Source of the DNA: CAYOID01 sp964573115
GTDB taxonomy: Bacteria > Desulfobacterota > Desulfovibrionia > Desulfovibrionales > Desulfothermaceae
Direction of reading: 5' to 3'
Length of the DNA stretch: 64,000 nucleotides
NCBI GenBank assembly: GCA_964573115.1
Contig: CAZNIP010000001.1
Location: 44,146 to 108,145 of the forward strand
Of this stretch, positions 35,187 through 43,951 are shown in pieces. Every line of letters begins with the position of its first letter. Positions within the stretch are counted from its first letter, which is position 1. A program made the position numbers and the translations under genes. The notes below the pieces were generated by a model, which was given only the letters and a program-made list of their open reading frames with translations, was not told where the DNA came from and ran no database searches.

Positions 35187-38100
35187 TTACGCCAGGGCGC
35201 TTTCGACCATGGCCATGATCTTTTCATCCTCGTAGTGGTGCACGTCAGCGGCCCCTGTGGGGCAGGCCACGGCACAGGCCCCGCACCCCTTGCACAGGGC
35301 GGACTTGACTTCAGCCACCTGTTGGGAGCCGCTCCTGTCCACAAGCTCAATGGCCGCGAAGGGGCAGGCCTCGACGCATTCGCCGCATCCCCGGCAGAGA
35401 AATTCGTCCACCCTGGAGACGATCCCTTCCACGGTGAGCTCCTGTCTGGAGAGGACCACAGCGGCTTTGGCTGCAGCCGCCTTGGCCTGGGCGATGGACT
35501 CCTCGATGGGTTTGGGGTAGTGGGCCAGCCCGGCCACAAAGATGCCGGCAGTGGCGAACTCCACCGGGCGCAGCTTGGGGTGGGCCTCCATGAAAAAGGC
35601 GTCCTCGTTGGTGGACAGCTTGAACATCTGGGCCAGGGCCTCATTGTCCCCGGGGATGATGGCCGAGGCCAGGACCAGCAGGTCCGAGGCGATGACCAGG
35701 TCGCGGTCCAGAATGGGATCGTGAACCGAGACCTCCAGCCCCTGACCGCTGGCCGTGACCCTGGGCTTGTGCTCCAGGTCGAAGCGGATGAAGATGACGC
35801 CTTTCTGACGGGCCTTCCTGTAGAGGTCTTCCCGGTGTCCATAGGTCCGGATGTCCCGGTTGAGGACATAGACGTTCATCTCCGGCTTCTGTTCCTTGAG
35901 GGCCAGCGCCGATTTGACGGAGTGGGTGCAGCAGACCTTGGAGCAGTAGGGCCGGTCCGGTTCCCTGGAACCGACGCACTGGATGAACACGGCGCTTTCA
36001 GCTTCGGTCACCCTGGAGTCCCCGGCGGACATGGCGGCATCAAAATCCAGATGGGTCATGACCCGGTCGTGCTCGCCGTAGAGGTGCTCTTGGGGTTTGT
36101 GCTCCCTGGCGCCAACAGCCACGATGACCGCCCCGTGCTTGAGCTCCGTGTCCTGGCCGTTGGCGGAGATGGTGGCCTCGAAGTTGCCGACAAAACCCCT
36201 GGCATTCGTGACCCGGGCATTGGTGTGGACATCGATCCCGGGGTGTGCCGAGACCTGTTTCACCAGCTCCTGCAGGCCGGCCTGGATGTCTTCGCCCTGC
36301 CAGGTCTGGAGGAGTTGCCGGGCCGTGCCGCCGAGTTGTCCGGACTGCTCCACCAGGGTGGCCTGAAAACCCTGCTCAGCCACAGACAGGGCCGCCGTCA
36401 GGCCGGAGAGCCCGCCTCCGATGATCAGGGCCCGGTTGTTCACCGATATCCTCGGCTCTTCCAGCGGCTCGATCAGGTTGGCCCGGGCAACGGCCATGCG
36501 CACCAGATCTTTCGACTTCAGGGTGGCCTGTTCAGGGTCTCTGGAATGGACCCAGGAGCACTGATTGCGGATGTTGGCCATTTCAAAGAGGTACTTGTTC
36601 AGACCGGCATCGCGGATGGTCTCCTGGAACAGGGGCTCATGCGTCCTGGGGGTGCAGGCGGCCACGACCACCCGGTTCAGGTCCTGCTCCTTGATGGTCT
36701 CGATCATCTTCTCCTGGGTGTCCTGGGCGCAGGTGAACTGATTCTCTTCAACATAGGCCACCCCGGGCAGAGACCTGGCATACTCGGCCACAGCCGGTAC
36801 GTCGACGATCCCCCCGATGTTGGTGCCGCAGTTGCAGACAAAGACCCCTATGCGGGGTTCCTGCTGGCCCACAGGGATTTCATCCGGAAAAACCTTCTCC
36901 TGGACCAGCTCTCCCCTGGCCCTGGCCAGATCCATGCCTGCATTGCAGGCTGCAGCAGAGGCCTCCATGACCGACTGGGGAATGTCCTTGCATTCCTGCA
37001 GCACGCCGGCCACATAGACTCCCGGGCGCGAGGTGGACACCGGGGCGAAGTCTCTGGTGGCCACGAAATTGTAGTGATCGAGCTCAATGCCCAGCTGGCG
37101 GGCATTCTGAACCGCAGAGCTCGACGGCTCCATGCCCACGGAGAGGACCACGAGGTCAAAGTCCTCGTGACAGAGCTGTCCCTGCTCATCGGCGTAGGAC
37201 AGGGTCAGCGTCCCGGAGGAATCCTTTTCGATGATCGAGTGAACCCGGGCCCGGACGAACCTGATCCCGTCGTTCTGGGCCTTGTTGGAGTAGCGCTCGA
37301 ACTCCTTGCCCGTGGTGCGCATGTCCATGTAGAAGATGGCCGGCTGGCAGTCCTGGCCCACATGCTCCATGGCCATGGCCGCTTCCTTGATGGCGTACAT
37401 GCAGCAGACCGACGAGCAGTAGCCATTGTCGCAGCGGTTGATGTCCCTGGACCCGACGCACTGCAGCCAGGCGATCCGCCTGGCCGGCTGATGATCGGAG
37501 ACGCGTTCGACATGTCCGCCGGTGGGACCGCCGGCCGAGAGGATCCGTTCGAATTCGATGGAGGTGACCACGTTGTCGAGCTCGGAGTACTGATAGGTGT
37601 CCAGGTCCGAGGGGTCAAAGGTCTGCATGCCCCCGCTGAGGATCACCGCTCCGACATTCAGGGAGAGCTGCTGTTCCTGCTCGTCAAAGAGGATGGCCCC
37701 GGTGGGGCAGTACTTTTCACAGGCCTTGCACTTCCCCTTTTTGAAGTAGATGCAGCGGTCCTGGTCGATGACGTACTTCAGGGGCACGGCCTGGGGATAG
37801 GGCAGGTAGATGGCCTTGCGCTTGGCCAGGCCCTCCTGAAATTCGTCCTGGGTCTTGGCCGGGCATTTCTCAGCGCACAGACCGCAGGCGATGCACTTTT
37901 CAGGATCAACGAATCTGGGGGCTTTGCTCACGCTCAGGCTGAAGTCGCCTTCCTGTCCTCCTATGCCGGTGACTTCGGAGCGGGTCAGGATCTCGATATT
38001 GATGTGCCGGCCGACCTCGACCAGTTTGGGGGCGATGATTCACATCGCGCAGTCGTTGGTCGGGAAGGTCTTGTCCAGCTGGGCCATGACCCCGCCAATG

Positions 38101-38231
38101 GCCGGGGACTTTTCGATCAGGTAGACGTAGTACCCGGACTCGGCCAGATCCAGAGCGGACTGGATTCCGCTGATCCCGCCGCCGACCACGGCCACTGCGC
38201 CCTGGACCCTGGAAGCGTCCTGTGCGTTCAT
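35187..38231 (-). CDS. hdrA: Double-length HdrA-like flavoprotein (selenoprotein)
   Basis: A 1014-residue protein equal to the two split HdrA halves joined in one chain. First half: FAD site AVVGGGISGIQSALDL, UGA codon 64 (38040-38042) in TFPTNDCAM-U-IIAPKLVEVG, and ferredoxin-type sites CIACGLCAEKCP and CKACEKYCP. Second half, from about residue 457: RIGVFVCNCGTNIGG, a second FAD site and C-terminal 4Fe-4S motifs CRGCGECVEACP and CKGCGACAVACP. The start has GGAGGAACATCG upstream. It follows the hdrCB fusion by 50 bases. Inferred role: flavin-based electron bifurcation with HdrCB and MvhD. Internal UGA would otherwise split off the first 63 residues. Confidence 0.92.
38007..38042 (-). other. 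Sec UGA and SECIS-like hairpin in the fused HdrA gene
   Basis: UGA 38040-38042, 15 bases, then CUGGUC-GAGGUC-GGCCGG (38007-38024) with two G-U pairs. The loop contains AGGUC as in fdhA. Confidence 0.75.
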
Positions 38232-38281
38232 CGATGTTCCTCCAGCGAGGTTCAGATTTCAAGACCGGGAGACGGGGATCG

Positions 38282-39397
38282 TTACCCCAGACATTCCCGG
38301 AGGTACGCATAGATGTCGGTCACGGCCAGATCCATCTCGGCTGCGTTTCTGGCACAGGAAAAATGGATCTGACACTTGGGACAGGAGGTGATCAGGGTCG
38401 AGGCCCCGGTGGCAGCCGCTTCCTGCAGCCGGTCGAGCTGCATGGCCCTGGAGCAGGAAGAGCACTCCATCCAGGCCGAGGTGCCGCAACAGGTGGCGTT
38501 GACCCGGTTGCGGTCCATCTCCCTGAAATCAATATCCGGAATCTGTTCGAGGAGCTGCCTGGGCTCCTCATAGAGGCCCAGCCACCTGCCAAGGCGGCAG
38601 GGGTCGTGGTAGGTCACCGGACCGTTGCCCGAAGGCTTGAGATTCAGGCCGGCCCCGGGGAGCTCCCGGGCCAGGAACTCGGTCACGTGGAGGACTTCAA
38701 AGGGCAGCTCCCCGAACTCCCGGGCATAGTCCCGCTTGAAGGTCATGTACCCTTCAGGGCAGCCAAAGAGCACCGTCTTGGCCCCTGACCCCCTGATGAC
38801 CTCCATGTTCAGCCTGGCCAGCCTGGAAAAGGTGTCCTGCTTGCCGCTCCAGAGGGCATCGTGTCCGCAGCACCGCTCCTCGTCGCTGACCACCGGCTCG
38901 ATGCCCAGAGCATTGAGCAGGGCCAGGATGGACCGGGCCGACTCCAGGGGGGAGATGTCCAGGTAGCGGAAGGCGACTTCAAAGTAGGGCAGACAGCCGA
39001 CAAAATAGAAGACGTCGCCCTGTTCACGGATGGTCCCGACCTCAGTGGTCCAGTCGGTCCTGTTCTGATGCACGTCGGTGGTTTGCAGGTCGGCGATGGT
39101 CTGGAGAACGCCGTGATGGCTTTCCAGAGGGAGGTTGTTCTTCTTTCTGGCCTCAATGCGGTAGGAGCGGATGAATTCCGGGAAGTCAATGGCCACCGGG
39201 CAGCGGGTGCTGCACCTGGCGCAGCTCAGACAGGCCCACAGGTCCCGGCAGTTGAGAAAATCCGCTTCCTGGTCGATCAGGGCCCGCTTGATGATCTGGC
39301 GGGGGGAGAACCTGTCCCACTCGTAGCTCACAGGGCAGCTCCCCGTACACACTCCGCATTCCATACAAAAATTGATCTGTCTCTCTGTCAGCTGCAT
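38282..39397 (-). CDS. HdrC-HdrB fusion (HdrD-type) protein
   Basis: A 371-residue protein. The N-terminal HdrC-like part has two 4Fe-4S motifs, CMECGVCTGSCP (residues 11-22) and CLSCARCSTRCP (about 56-67). The C-terminal HdrB-like part has two CCG segments. The first (GC..., ERCCGHD, FGCPEG) lacks the final Cys of the CxxC. The second (DPCRLG, ATCCGTS, SCPKC) is complete and should hold a catalytic noncubane cluster. In methanogens such subunits reduce the CoM-S-S-CoB disulfide; in sulfate reducers the substrate is unknown, with DsrC often suggested. First gene of the block. Confidence 0.87.
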   Translation of the reverse strand: MQLTERQINFCMECGVCTGSCPVSYEWDRFSPRQIIKRALIDQEADFLNCRDLWACLSCARCSTRCPVAIDFPEFIRSYRIEARKKNNLPLESHHGVLQTIADLQTTDVHQNRTDWTTEVGTIREQGDVFYFVGCLPYFEVAFRYLDISPLESARSILALLNALGIEPVVSDEERCCGHDALWSGKQDTFSRLARLNMEVIRGSGAKTVLFGCPEGYMTFKRDYAREFGELPFEVLHVTEFLARELPGAGLNLKPSGNGPVTYHDPCRLGRWLGLYEEPRQLLEQIPDIDFREMDRNRVNATCCGTSAWMECSSCSRAMQLDRLQEAAATGASTLITSCPKCQIHFSCARNAAEMDLAVTDIYAYLRECLG

Positions 39398-39756
39398 AGT
39401 CGGCTTCCCGGGTCTGCTGTCAGGCTCTGCACATCAGGGCATCAGGCACAGGATCTTTTGTCAATTTTCCAAATCATTCAGGACACTATTTCAGGAGGAA
39501 ATTGGTTGTCAAGGCTGAAATCAGAATCGCGGCTGCGAAGCATGGAATGGAGGGTCATGCCGGGAGGCTGCATCGCCATGACCAGGAGAGGGGGGCACAG
39601 TTTCGGCGCTGCCGCTGGCGGCCTTGAAAGGAAGAGCTTGTGTCCGGTGGACGGGCACAGTAAGATGTCAGACCGGTCACCGGGACGACCCGGCTGATCA
39701 GGGAGAGGATCTGAACATCGGACCGCCGGGGAGCGGCTTTAGGTGAGGAAGCGCCT
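39398..39756. other. Divergent intergenic region between the Hdr block and the HAD gene (359 bp)
   Basis: Holds the candidate promoter of the Hdr-Fdh block (39484-39512). No gene or RNA is recognised in the remainder. The HAD gene has an AGGTGAGGAA ribosome-binding site at its start. Confidence 0.5.
39484..39512 (-). promoter_or_regulatory. Candidate promoter of the Hdr-Fdh block
   Basis: Minus strand TTGACA (39507-39512), 17-base spacer, ATAGTG (39484-39489). The -35 is perfect, the -10 poor; about 90 bases upstream of the first gene. Confidence 0.45.
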
Positions 39757-40443
39757 ATGACGTGTCTGCAGGGCATGATTTTTGATTTTGACGGGACCCT
39801 GGCCGAGCTGAACATCGATTTCCAGTTCATGAAGCGCCAGATAGCCGAGCTGGCCTCCCTGTTTCTGGACTCCGAAGTCAGGCCCAACTCCAGGCCGGCC
39901 CTGGAGTGGATTGAGGAGCTGTCCGCCAGGATGCGTCAAAGCCTTTCAGAGGCCGATGTCCTGGAGTTTCAGTCCCGCTGCCGGTTTCGGATCATTGCCC
40001 TGGAAATGGAGGCGGCAGAAAAGGGGGCCCTCTTTCCCTTCAGCGCACGCTTGCTGGCAGAACTCAGGGACATGGGGATGAGGACCGGAATCATCACCCG
40101 GAACTGCACAGCTGCGGTCAAGGCCGTCTTTCCAGACGTTCACCTGGCCTGCGACGTCTTTCTGGCCAGGGACAGCGTCTCCCGGGTCAAACCGCATCCA
40201 GAGCACGCCCTCAAGGCTGCGGAGCGGCTGCGAATCGCCCCAAAGCAGTGCATCCTGGTCGGGGATCATCACCTGGACATTCAGTGCGCCAAGAGTGCGG
40301 GCATGCTCAGTGCAGGGGTGGGGACCGGCAGCTTCAATCTCGAGGAGCTTCAGCAGAGCGGCCCGGATGTTGTGGCAGCGGATGCCGAAGCCCTGGTGGC
40401 CTTGCTGGCAGGAAAGGAGCAGATGCCCTGCGGCCTTGGTTGA
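39757..40443 (+). CDS. HAD-superfamily hydrolase, phosphoglycolate-phosphatase-like
   Basis: A 228-residue HAD phosphatase. Motif I is FDFDGTLAEL (residues about 6-15), motif II lies near TGIITRN and motif III/IV in KPHPEHALKAAERL and ILVGDHHLDIQCAK. The cap between motifs I and II is helical, as in Gph and related enzymes. The exact substrate cannot be told. It starts with a good AGGTGAGGAA ribosome-binding site and precedes hypC by 127 bases. Confidence 0.82.
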   Translation: MTCLQGMIFDFDGTLAELNIDFQFMKRQIAELASLFLDSEVRPNSRPALEWIEELSARMRQSLSEADVLEFQSRCRFRIIALEMEAAEKGALFPFSARLLAELRDMGMRTGIITRNCTAAVKAVFPDVHLACDVFLARDSVSRVKPHPEHALKAAERLRIAPKQCILVGDHHLDIQCAKSAGMLSAGVGTGSFNLEELQQSGPDVVAADAEALVALLAGKEQMPCGLG

Positions 40444-40466
40444 TGGTTCAAACGGCAGCCCAAGGT

Positions 40467-40495
40467 TTGACTCTCTGCCGGGTCGTGATTACATA
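40467..40495 (+). promoter_or_regulatory. Candidate promoter of hypC
   Basis: TTGACT (40467-40472), 17-base spacer, TACATA (40490-40495), about 75 bases before the hypC start. Confidence 0.45.
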
Positions 40496-40570
40496 TCCCG
40501 ATGTTTGTCAGCTTTGGCTCAAGCTGCGAGAGCAGTTTTCGGTTCGATACGCTTTCAACGAGGAGTGATC

Positions 40571-40822
40571 ATGTGTCTCGCTGTGCCCGCTCAGGTCAGG
40601 AAGATTGAAAACGGATGCGCCACCTGCTCTGTGGAGGGGGGGAAGACCACGATTCAGGCTTCGCTCATGCTTCTGGACGAGGAGGTCTGCATCGACGACT
40701 ACCTGCTCATCCATGCCGGGTTCGCGCTCAGGCGTCTGGATCTGGACGAGGCCAGGGAAACGCTGGCCCTGATGCGGGAAATGGCTGCCCAGGATCTCAA
40801 TCATTCGGAGCAAGGCCTGTGA
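40571..40822 (+). CDS. hypC: HypC, hydrogenase maturation chaperone
   Basis: An 83-residue HypC/HupF-family protein. The diagnostic N-terminal MCLAVPAQV is present; Cys2 binds the Fe(CN)2CO unit handed to NiFe hydrogenase with HypD. It is isolated here: no hypD, hypE, hypF or hydrogenase gene lies in the window. The start follows AGGAGTGATC. Its stop overlaps the next gene. Confidence 0.92.
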   Translation: MCLAVPAQVRKIENGCATCSVEGGKTTIQASLMLLDEEVCIDDYLLIHAGFALRRLDLDEARETLALMREMAAQDLNHSEQGL

Positions 40823-41067
40823 AATACATCATTTTTGAAGATTTCAGCGGCAAGGAGACCCCGATTCTCTTTCCGTCCAGAATCCTCCACGATGAAATGC
40901 GGGAGCAGATGCCCTACGCCAAAGTCGTCTCTGCCGGACACGTTTGCCTGGAGCAGGATTTTGTCTGCCAGGGGCGCTCCAAGGAGCTCAATGTTGTGTC
41001 CAGGCCCGAGGACTCCGGGGTCATCGCGGCCCATTTCAGACCCGGAGGGGGTGGCGGGCCAGCCTGA
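40819..41067 (+). CDS. Small conserved-looking protein of unknown function overlapping hypC
   Basis: An 82-residue protein starting at a GTG that overlaps the hypC stop by 4 bases (GTGA), with GGAG nine bases upstream. The sequence starts KYIIFEDFSGKETPILFPS and has two isolated Cys; no domain is recognised. The tight coupling to hypC argues that it is real and may act with hydrogenase maturation; I cannot assign a function. Confidence 0.65.
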   Translation: MKYIIFEDFSGKETPILFPSRILHDEMREQMPYAKVVSAGHVCLEQDFVCQGRSKELNVVSRPEDSGVIAAHFRPGGGGGPA

Positions 41068-41128
41068 TCACCCTGGTTTTCGTCTGTCTTTGCTCATCAG
41101 TCATCATTTAAGAGGAGGTCATCACTCC

Positions 41129-42538
41129 ATGTCCAGAATTGCCCGTCGAGGTCTGCAGCTGTTGATCGCTGCGGCGATCGTCTTTTTTCTGTCTCAAACC
41201 GCTTCCGGCGCCCTTCCCGACTTTGCTGAGCTGGCTCAGAAGTCCAGCCCGGCCGTGGTCAATATCAGCACGGTCAAAGTGGTGGAGACGTCGAAGCGGC
41301 TGAAACAGTTCTTTCATCCATTTCAACGCAAAGGCTCTCCTTTCGAGGATTTCTTTGATCAGTTCATGCCCGACACCCCTCAGAAGCGCAGAGAAAACGC
41401 GCTGGGATCCGGGTTCATCATCTCCAAGGACGGATTTGTGGTCACCAACAATCATGTTGTGGAGAAAGCAGATGAGATCAAGGTCATCCTTCAGGGCGGT
41501 GAAGAGTCCTACCCGGCTGAGATCGTTGGCCGGGATCCGGAAACCGATCTGGCTCTGCTGAAGATTGAAGCGGACAGAGACCTTCCGGTCCTCCAGTTCG
41601 GAAAATCACAGGATCTCGTGGTCGGCGAGTGGGTCATGGCCATCGGCAACCCCTTTGGCCTGGATCACACGGTGACGGCGGGGATCATCAGCGCCAAGGG
41701 CAGGGTTATCGGAGCCGGGCCCTACGACAATTTTCTCCAGACCGACGCCTCCATCAACCCGGGCAACAGCGGCGGGCCGCTGCTCAACGGCGAAGGCCGG
41801 GTGGTGGGCATCAACACGGCCATTGTGGCCAGCGGCCAGGGCATCGGGTTTGCCATCCCCAGCAGCATGGCCGAGGATGTCATCGCCCAGCTCAAGAAGT
41901 TCAAGAAGGTCAAGCGCGGTTGGCTGGGGGTGACCATTCAGGATGTGGACGAGAACACGGCCAGGGCCCTGGGGCTGAGCGAGCCCAAGGGGGCCCTTGT
42001 GGCATCGGTCCGTCCCGAAGACCCGGCAGCAGAGGCCGGGATCAGGGTTGGAGACGTCATTGTCTCCGTCAATGGCAAGTCCATCGAGAACGCTGGCGAC
42101 CTGACCAGAACCATCGGCCGGCTCTCCCCTGACGAAACCGTGAACATGACCGTGTGGCGCCAGGGAGAGGTCAGCGAGCTCGAGGTCACCCTGGGCGAGC
42201 GGGACGTCGATGTGGCCAGAGCCATGCCTGCCCAGGAACAGCAACAGGGCGACTTGCTGGGCATGGAGCTCAAGACGGTCACCGCCGAGGAGGCGGAGTC
42301 CCTTGGGCTCACATCCCCCAAAGGTCTGCTCGTGGTGGAGATCGCGGACGCCAGCCCTGCGGCCGAGGCCAACATCAGGCCGGGCGACGTCATTCTCGAG
42401 GCCAATGGTCAGGCCGTGAACAGCCTCTCTGAGCTCCAGGAGGTGCTTGACGACGATGCCCGGAAAAAGGGCGTGGTCATGTTCCTGATCAAGCGTCAGG
42501 GGCAAAACCTGTTCCGAACCATCCCCCTGCCCGAATAA
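41129..42538 (+). CDS. degP: DegP/HtrA-type periplasmic serine protease (Do family)
   Basis: A 469-residue periplasmic protease and chaperone. A signal peptide covers residues 1-27. The trypsin-like domain has the catalytic His in VVTNNHVV, Asp in PETDLALLKI and Ser in NPGNSGGPL. Two PDZ domains follow, about 270-360 and 385-465. The open frame extends upstream, but the ATG at 41129 has AAGAGGAGG upstream and gives the signal peptide. A terminator-like hairpin follows. Length matches DegP/DegQ; which paralogue it is cannot be decided here. Confidence 0.92.
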   Translation: MSRIARRGLQLLIAAAIVFFLSQTASGALPDFAELAQKSSPAVVNISTVKVVETSKRLKQFFHPFQRKGSPFEDFFDQFMPDTPQKRRENALGSGFIISKDGFVVTNNHVVEKADEIKVILQGGEESYPAEIVGRDPETDLALLKIEADRDLPVLQFGKSQDLVVGEWVMAIGNPFGLDHTVTAGIISAKGRVIGAGPYDNFLQTDASINPGNSGGPLLNGEGRVVGINTAIVASGQGIGFAIPSSMAEDVIAQLKKFKKVKRGWLGVTIQDVDENTARALGLSEPKGALVASVRPEDPAAEAGIRVGDVIVSVNGKSIENAGDLTRTIGRLSPDETVNMTVWRQGEVSELEVTLGERDVDVARAMPAQEQQQGDLLGMELKTVTAEEAESLGLTSPKGLLVVEIADASPAAEANIRPGDVILEANGQAVNSLSELQEVLDDDARKKGVVMFLIKRQGQNLFRTIPLPE

Positions 42539-42540
42539 AA

Positions 42541-42575
42541 GATGCCCTCGGCCCGTTCCGGCCGGGGTCATCTTT
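42541..42575 (+). terminator. Probable intrinsic terminator of the protease gene
   Basis: GATGCCCTCGGCC pairs with GGCCGGGGTCATC (one mismatch, one G-T pair) around a six-base loop, with AAAA before and TTTG after. It begins 2 bases after the stop codon. Confidence 0.7.
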
Positions 42576-42787
42576 GATGTTGACTTCAGGGCACCTCCGG
42601 CAGTCAGGTCCCTGGCCTGGCTCCCAGAGGTGCCTTTGTTTGAAGAATGGTGTGCCTCGTGTGAAACGGAACTCCAGGGAAAGGCCAGACTGCTTCTCTG
42701 CGGCTTCACATGATGCGGGGCTTTGAAGTGACACGTGGTCTGGCTGGCATGGAGCGCAGTCAGAGTCTGCCCTTCGAGAGGCGGGAC

Positions 42788-43654
42788 ATGGTCCGAAATC
42801 GAAAGATCCTGGCCGGGGCCAAGGTCAACCTGTATCTGAAGATCGTCGAGCGGAGAGCTGACGGCCTGCACAACCTGGAGAGCCTCTTCGTTCCGGTCAG
42901 CTCCCCCAGGGATGTCCTGACCCTCGACTCCCTGCCAGGGGATCAGGGGCTGCAGCTGAGCTGCAACTGGAAAGAACTGGAGACCGAAGAGAACATCCTG
43001 GTCAAAACATACGCCCTTTTTGGGGAACAAACCGGGAGATGGCCGAGCCTGGGGGTCCATCTGGACAAACAGATTCCCATGGGGGCGGGGCTTGGGGGAG
43101 GGAGCTCGGATGCGGCCGCCCTGCTCAAGGCCCTGTTCGAGCTTGAAGGGCTGGACTGCTCTGATCAGGACCTCACCGGCCTGGCCAGCAGAATCGGCTC
43201 AGATGTCCCTTTTTTCATCAGGAATGTTCCAGCCTGGGTTGAAGGGGCTGGCGAACGGATCACGCCCCTGAGTCTTGACCTGAGCGCATGGCGGATGCTC
43301 GTGATCTGCCCACAGATCCGCATCTCCACCAGGCAGGCCTATCAAGCCTGGGACAGAGCCTTCAACGGTCCTGAAAGCCAGGGGACCAGTGACTTGACAG
43401 CACATCATTTTCAACTTAGTAAATTCTTTTGCTTGAGTGGCCGATGTTTGATGAACAGCTTTGAACGCGTGGTTTTTGATCTCAGCCCCGACCTGAGAGG
43501 ACTCAAGAAGACACTGCTTGCAGCCGGTGCGGATGGGGTGGTGCTCAGCGGATCCGGATCAGCCCTGGTGGCTGTCTGTTGCTCAGACAAGAGGCTCCGG
43601 GCGCTGATCAGTGTTTGCCACAAGGAAGAGATCGCCTCATACGTTTCTCAATAA
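42788..43654 (+). CDS. ispE: 4-diphosphocytidyl-2-C-methyl-D-erythritol kinase
   Basis: A 288-residue GHMP kinase of the MEP isoprenoid pathway. The N-terminal AGAKVNLYLKI and the ATP loop PMGAGLGGGSSDAAALL (about residues 95-111) are diagnostic; VLSGSGSALVAVC lies near the C-terminus. The frame is open up to 42710; I chose the ATG at 42788 because it gives the normal family length and has GAGAGG nearby. It is followed directly by tRNA-Gln. Confidence 0.92.
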   Translation: MVRNRKILAGAKVNLYLKIVERRADGLHNLESLFVPVSSPRDVLTLDSLPGDQGLQLSCNWKELETEENILVKTYALFGEQTGRWPSLGVHLDKQIPMGAGLGGGSSDAAALLKALFELEGLDCSDQDLTGLASRIGSDVPFFIRNVPAWVEGAGERITPLSLDLSAWRMLVICPQIRISTRQAYQAWDRAFNGPESQGTSDLTAHHFQLSKFFCLSGRCLMNSFERVVFDLSPDLRGLKKTLLAAGADGVVLSGSGSALVAVCCSDKRLRALISVCHKEEIASYVSQ

Positions 43655-43661
43655 CCAGCGC

Positions 43662-43736
43662 TGGGGTGTAGCCAAGTGGTAAGGCAACGGGTTTTGGTCC
43701 CGTCATTCGGAGGTTCGAATCCTTCCACCCCAGCCA
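43662..43736 (+). tRNA. tRNA-Gln (anticodon TTG)
   Basis: Cloverleaf of 72 bases plus an encoded CCA (43734-43736). Acceptor TGGGGTG pairs with CACCCCA, the anticodon stem CGGG/CCCG holds the loop TTTTGGT with anticodon TTG, and the T-arm GGTTCGAATCC is canonical. It lies 8 bases after the ispE stop. Confidence 0.97.
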
Positions 43737-43951
43737 GCTGATCTGATCCTGCCGCCAGTGCCGCGATCCACGCCAGCACGTTCACATCATGACACCACGT
43801 CTTCCTCTTCTTGGGCAAGCTGACGAAGCTCCTTCAGGGCACGTTGACCTGGTCGCTGACCTTGTATTTGTGAGGGGCTGCTCCGGACAAGGACGTCTGC
43901 AATGAGGTCGACTGCCAGATCCGCTCACGACATGTGCTGAAGGAAAGAGCT

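Noticed and set aside
27524..38231. In-frame stop codons in fdhA, mvhD and hdrA read as pseudogenes or sequencing errors
   Set aside because: All six interruptions are UGA, fall on Cys/Sec positions of the families, keep frame and length, and are followed by hairpins.
31056..38231. HdrA-like genes as QmoA/QmoB of the sulfate-reduction complex
   Set aside because: No qmoC, aprA or aprB nearby, the MvhD partners are separate genes, and the Sec motif and FdhA neighbour fit an HdrA-MvhD-Fdh system better.
35235..38312. A 1025-codon open frame on the plus strand opposite the fused HdrA
   Set aside because: It is a GC-rich antisense shadow with no domain motifs, and the opposite strand has clear FAD and 4Fe-4S motifs. 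Similar long shadows over nuoM (12806-14314), nuoL and others were dropped for the same reason.
43737..43951. Possible gene remnant between tRNA-Gln and prs
   Set aside because: Short frames on both strands contain stops and no recognisable motif; nothing can be supported beyond plain intergenic sequence.
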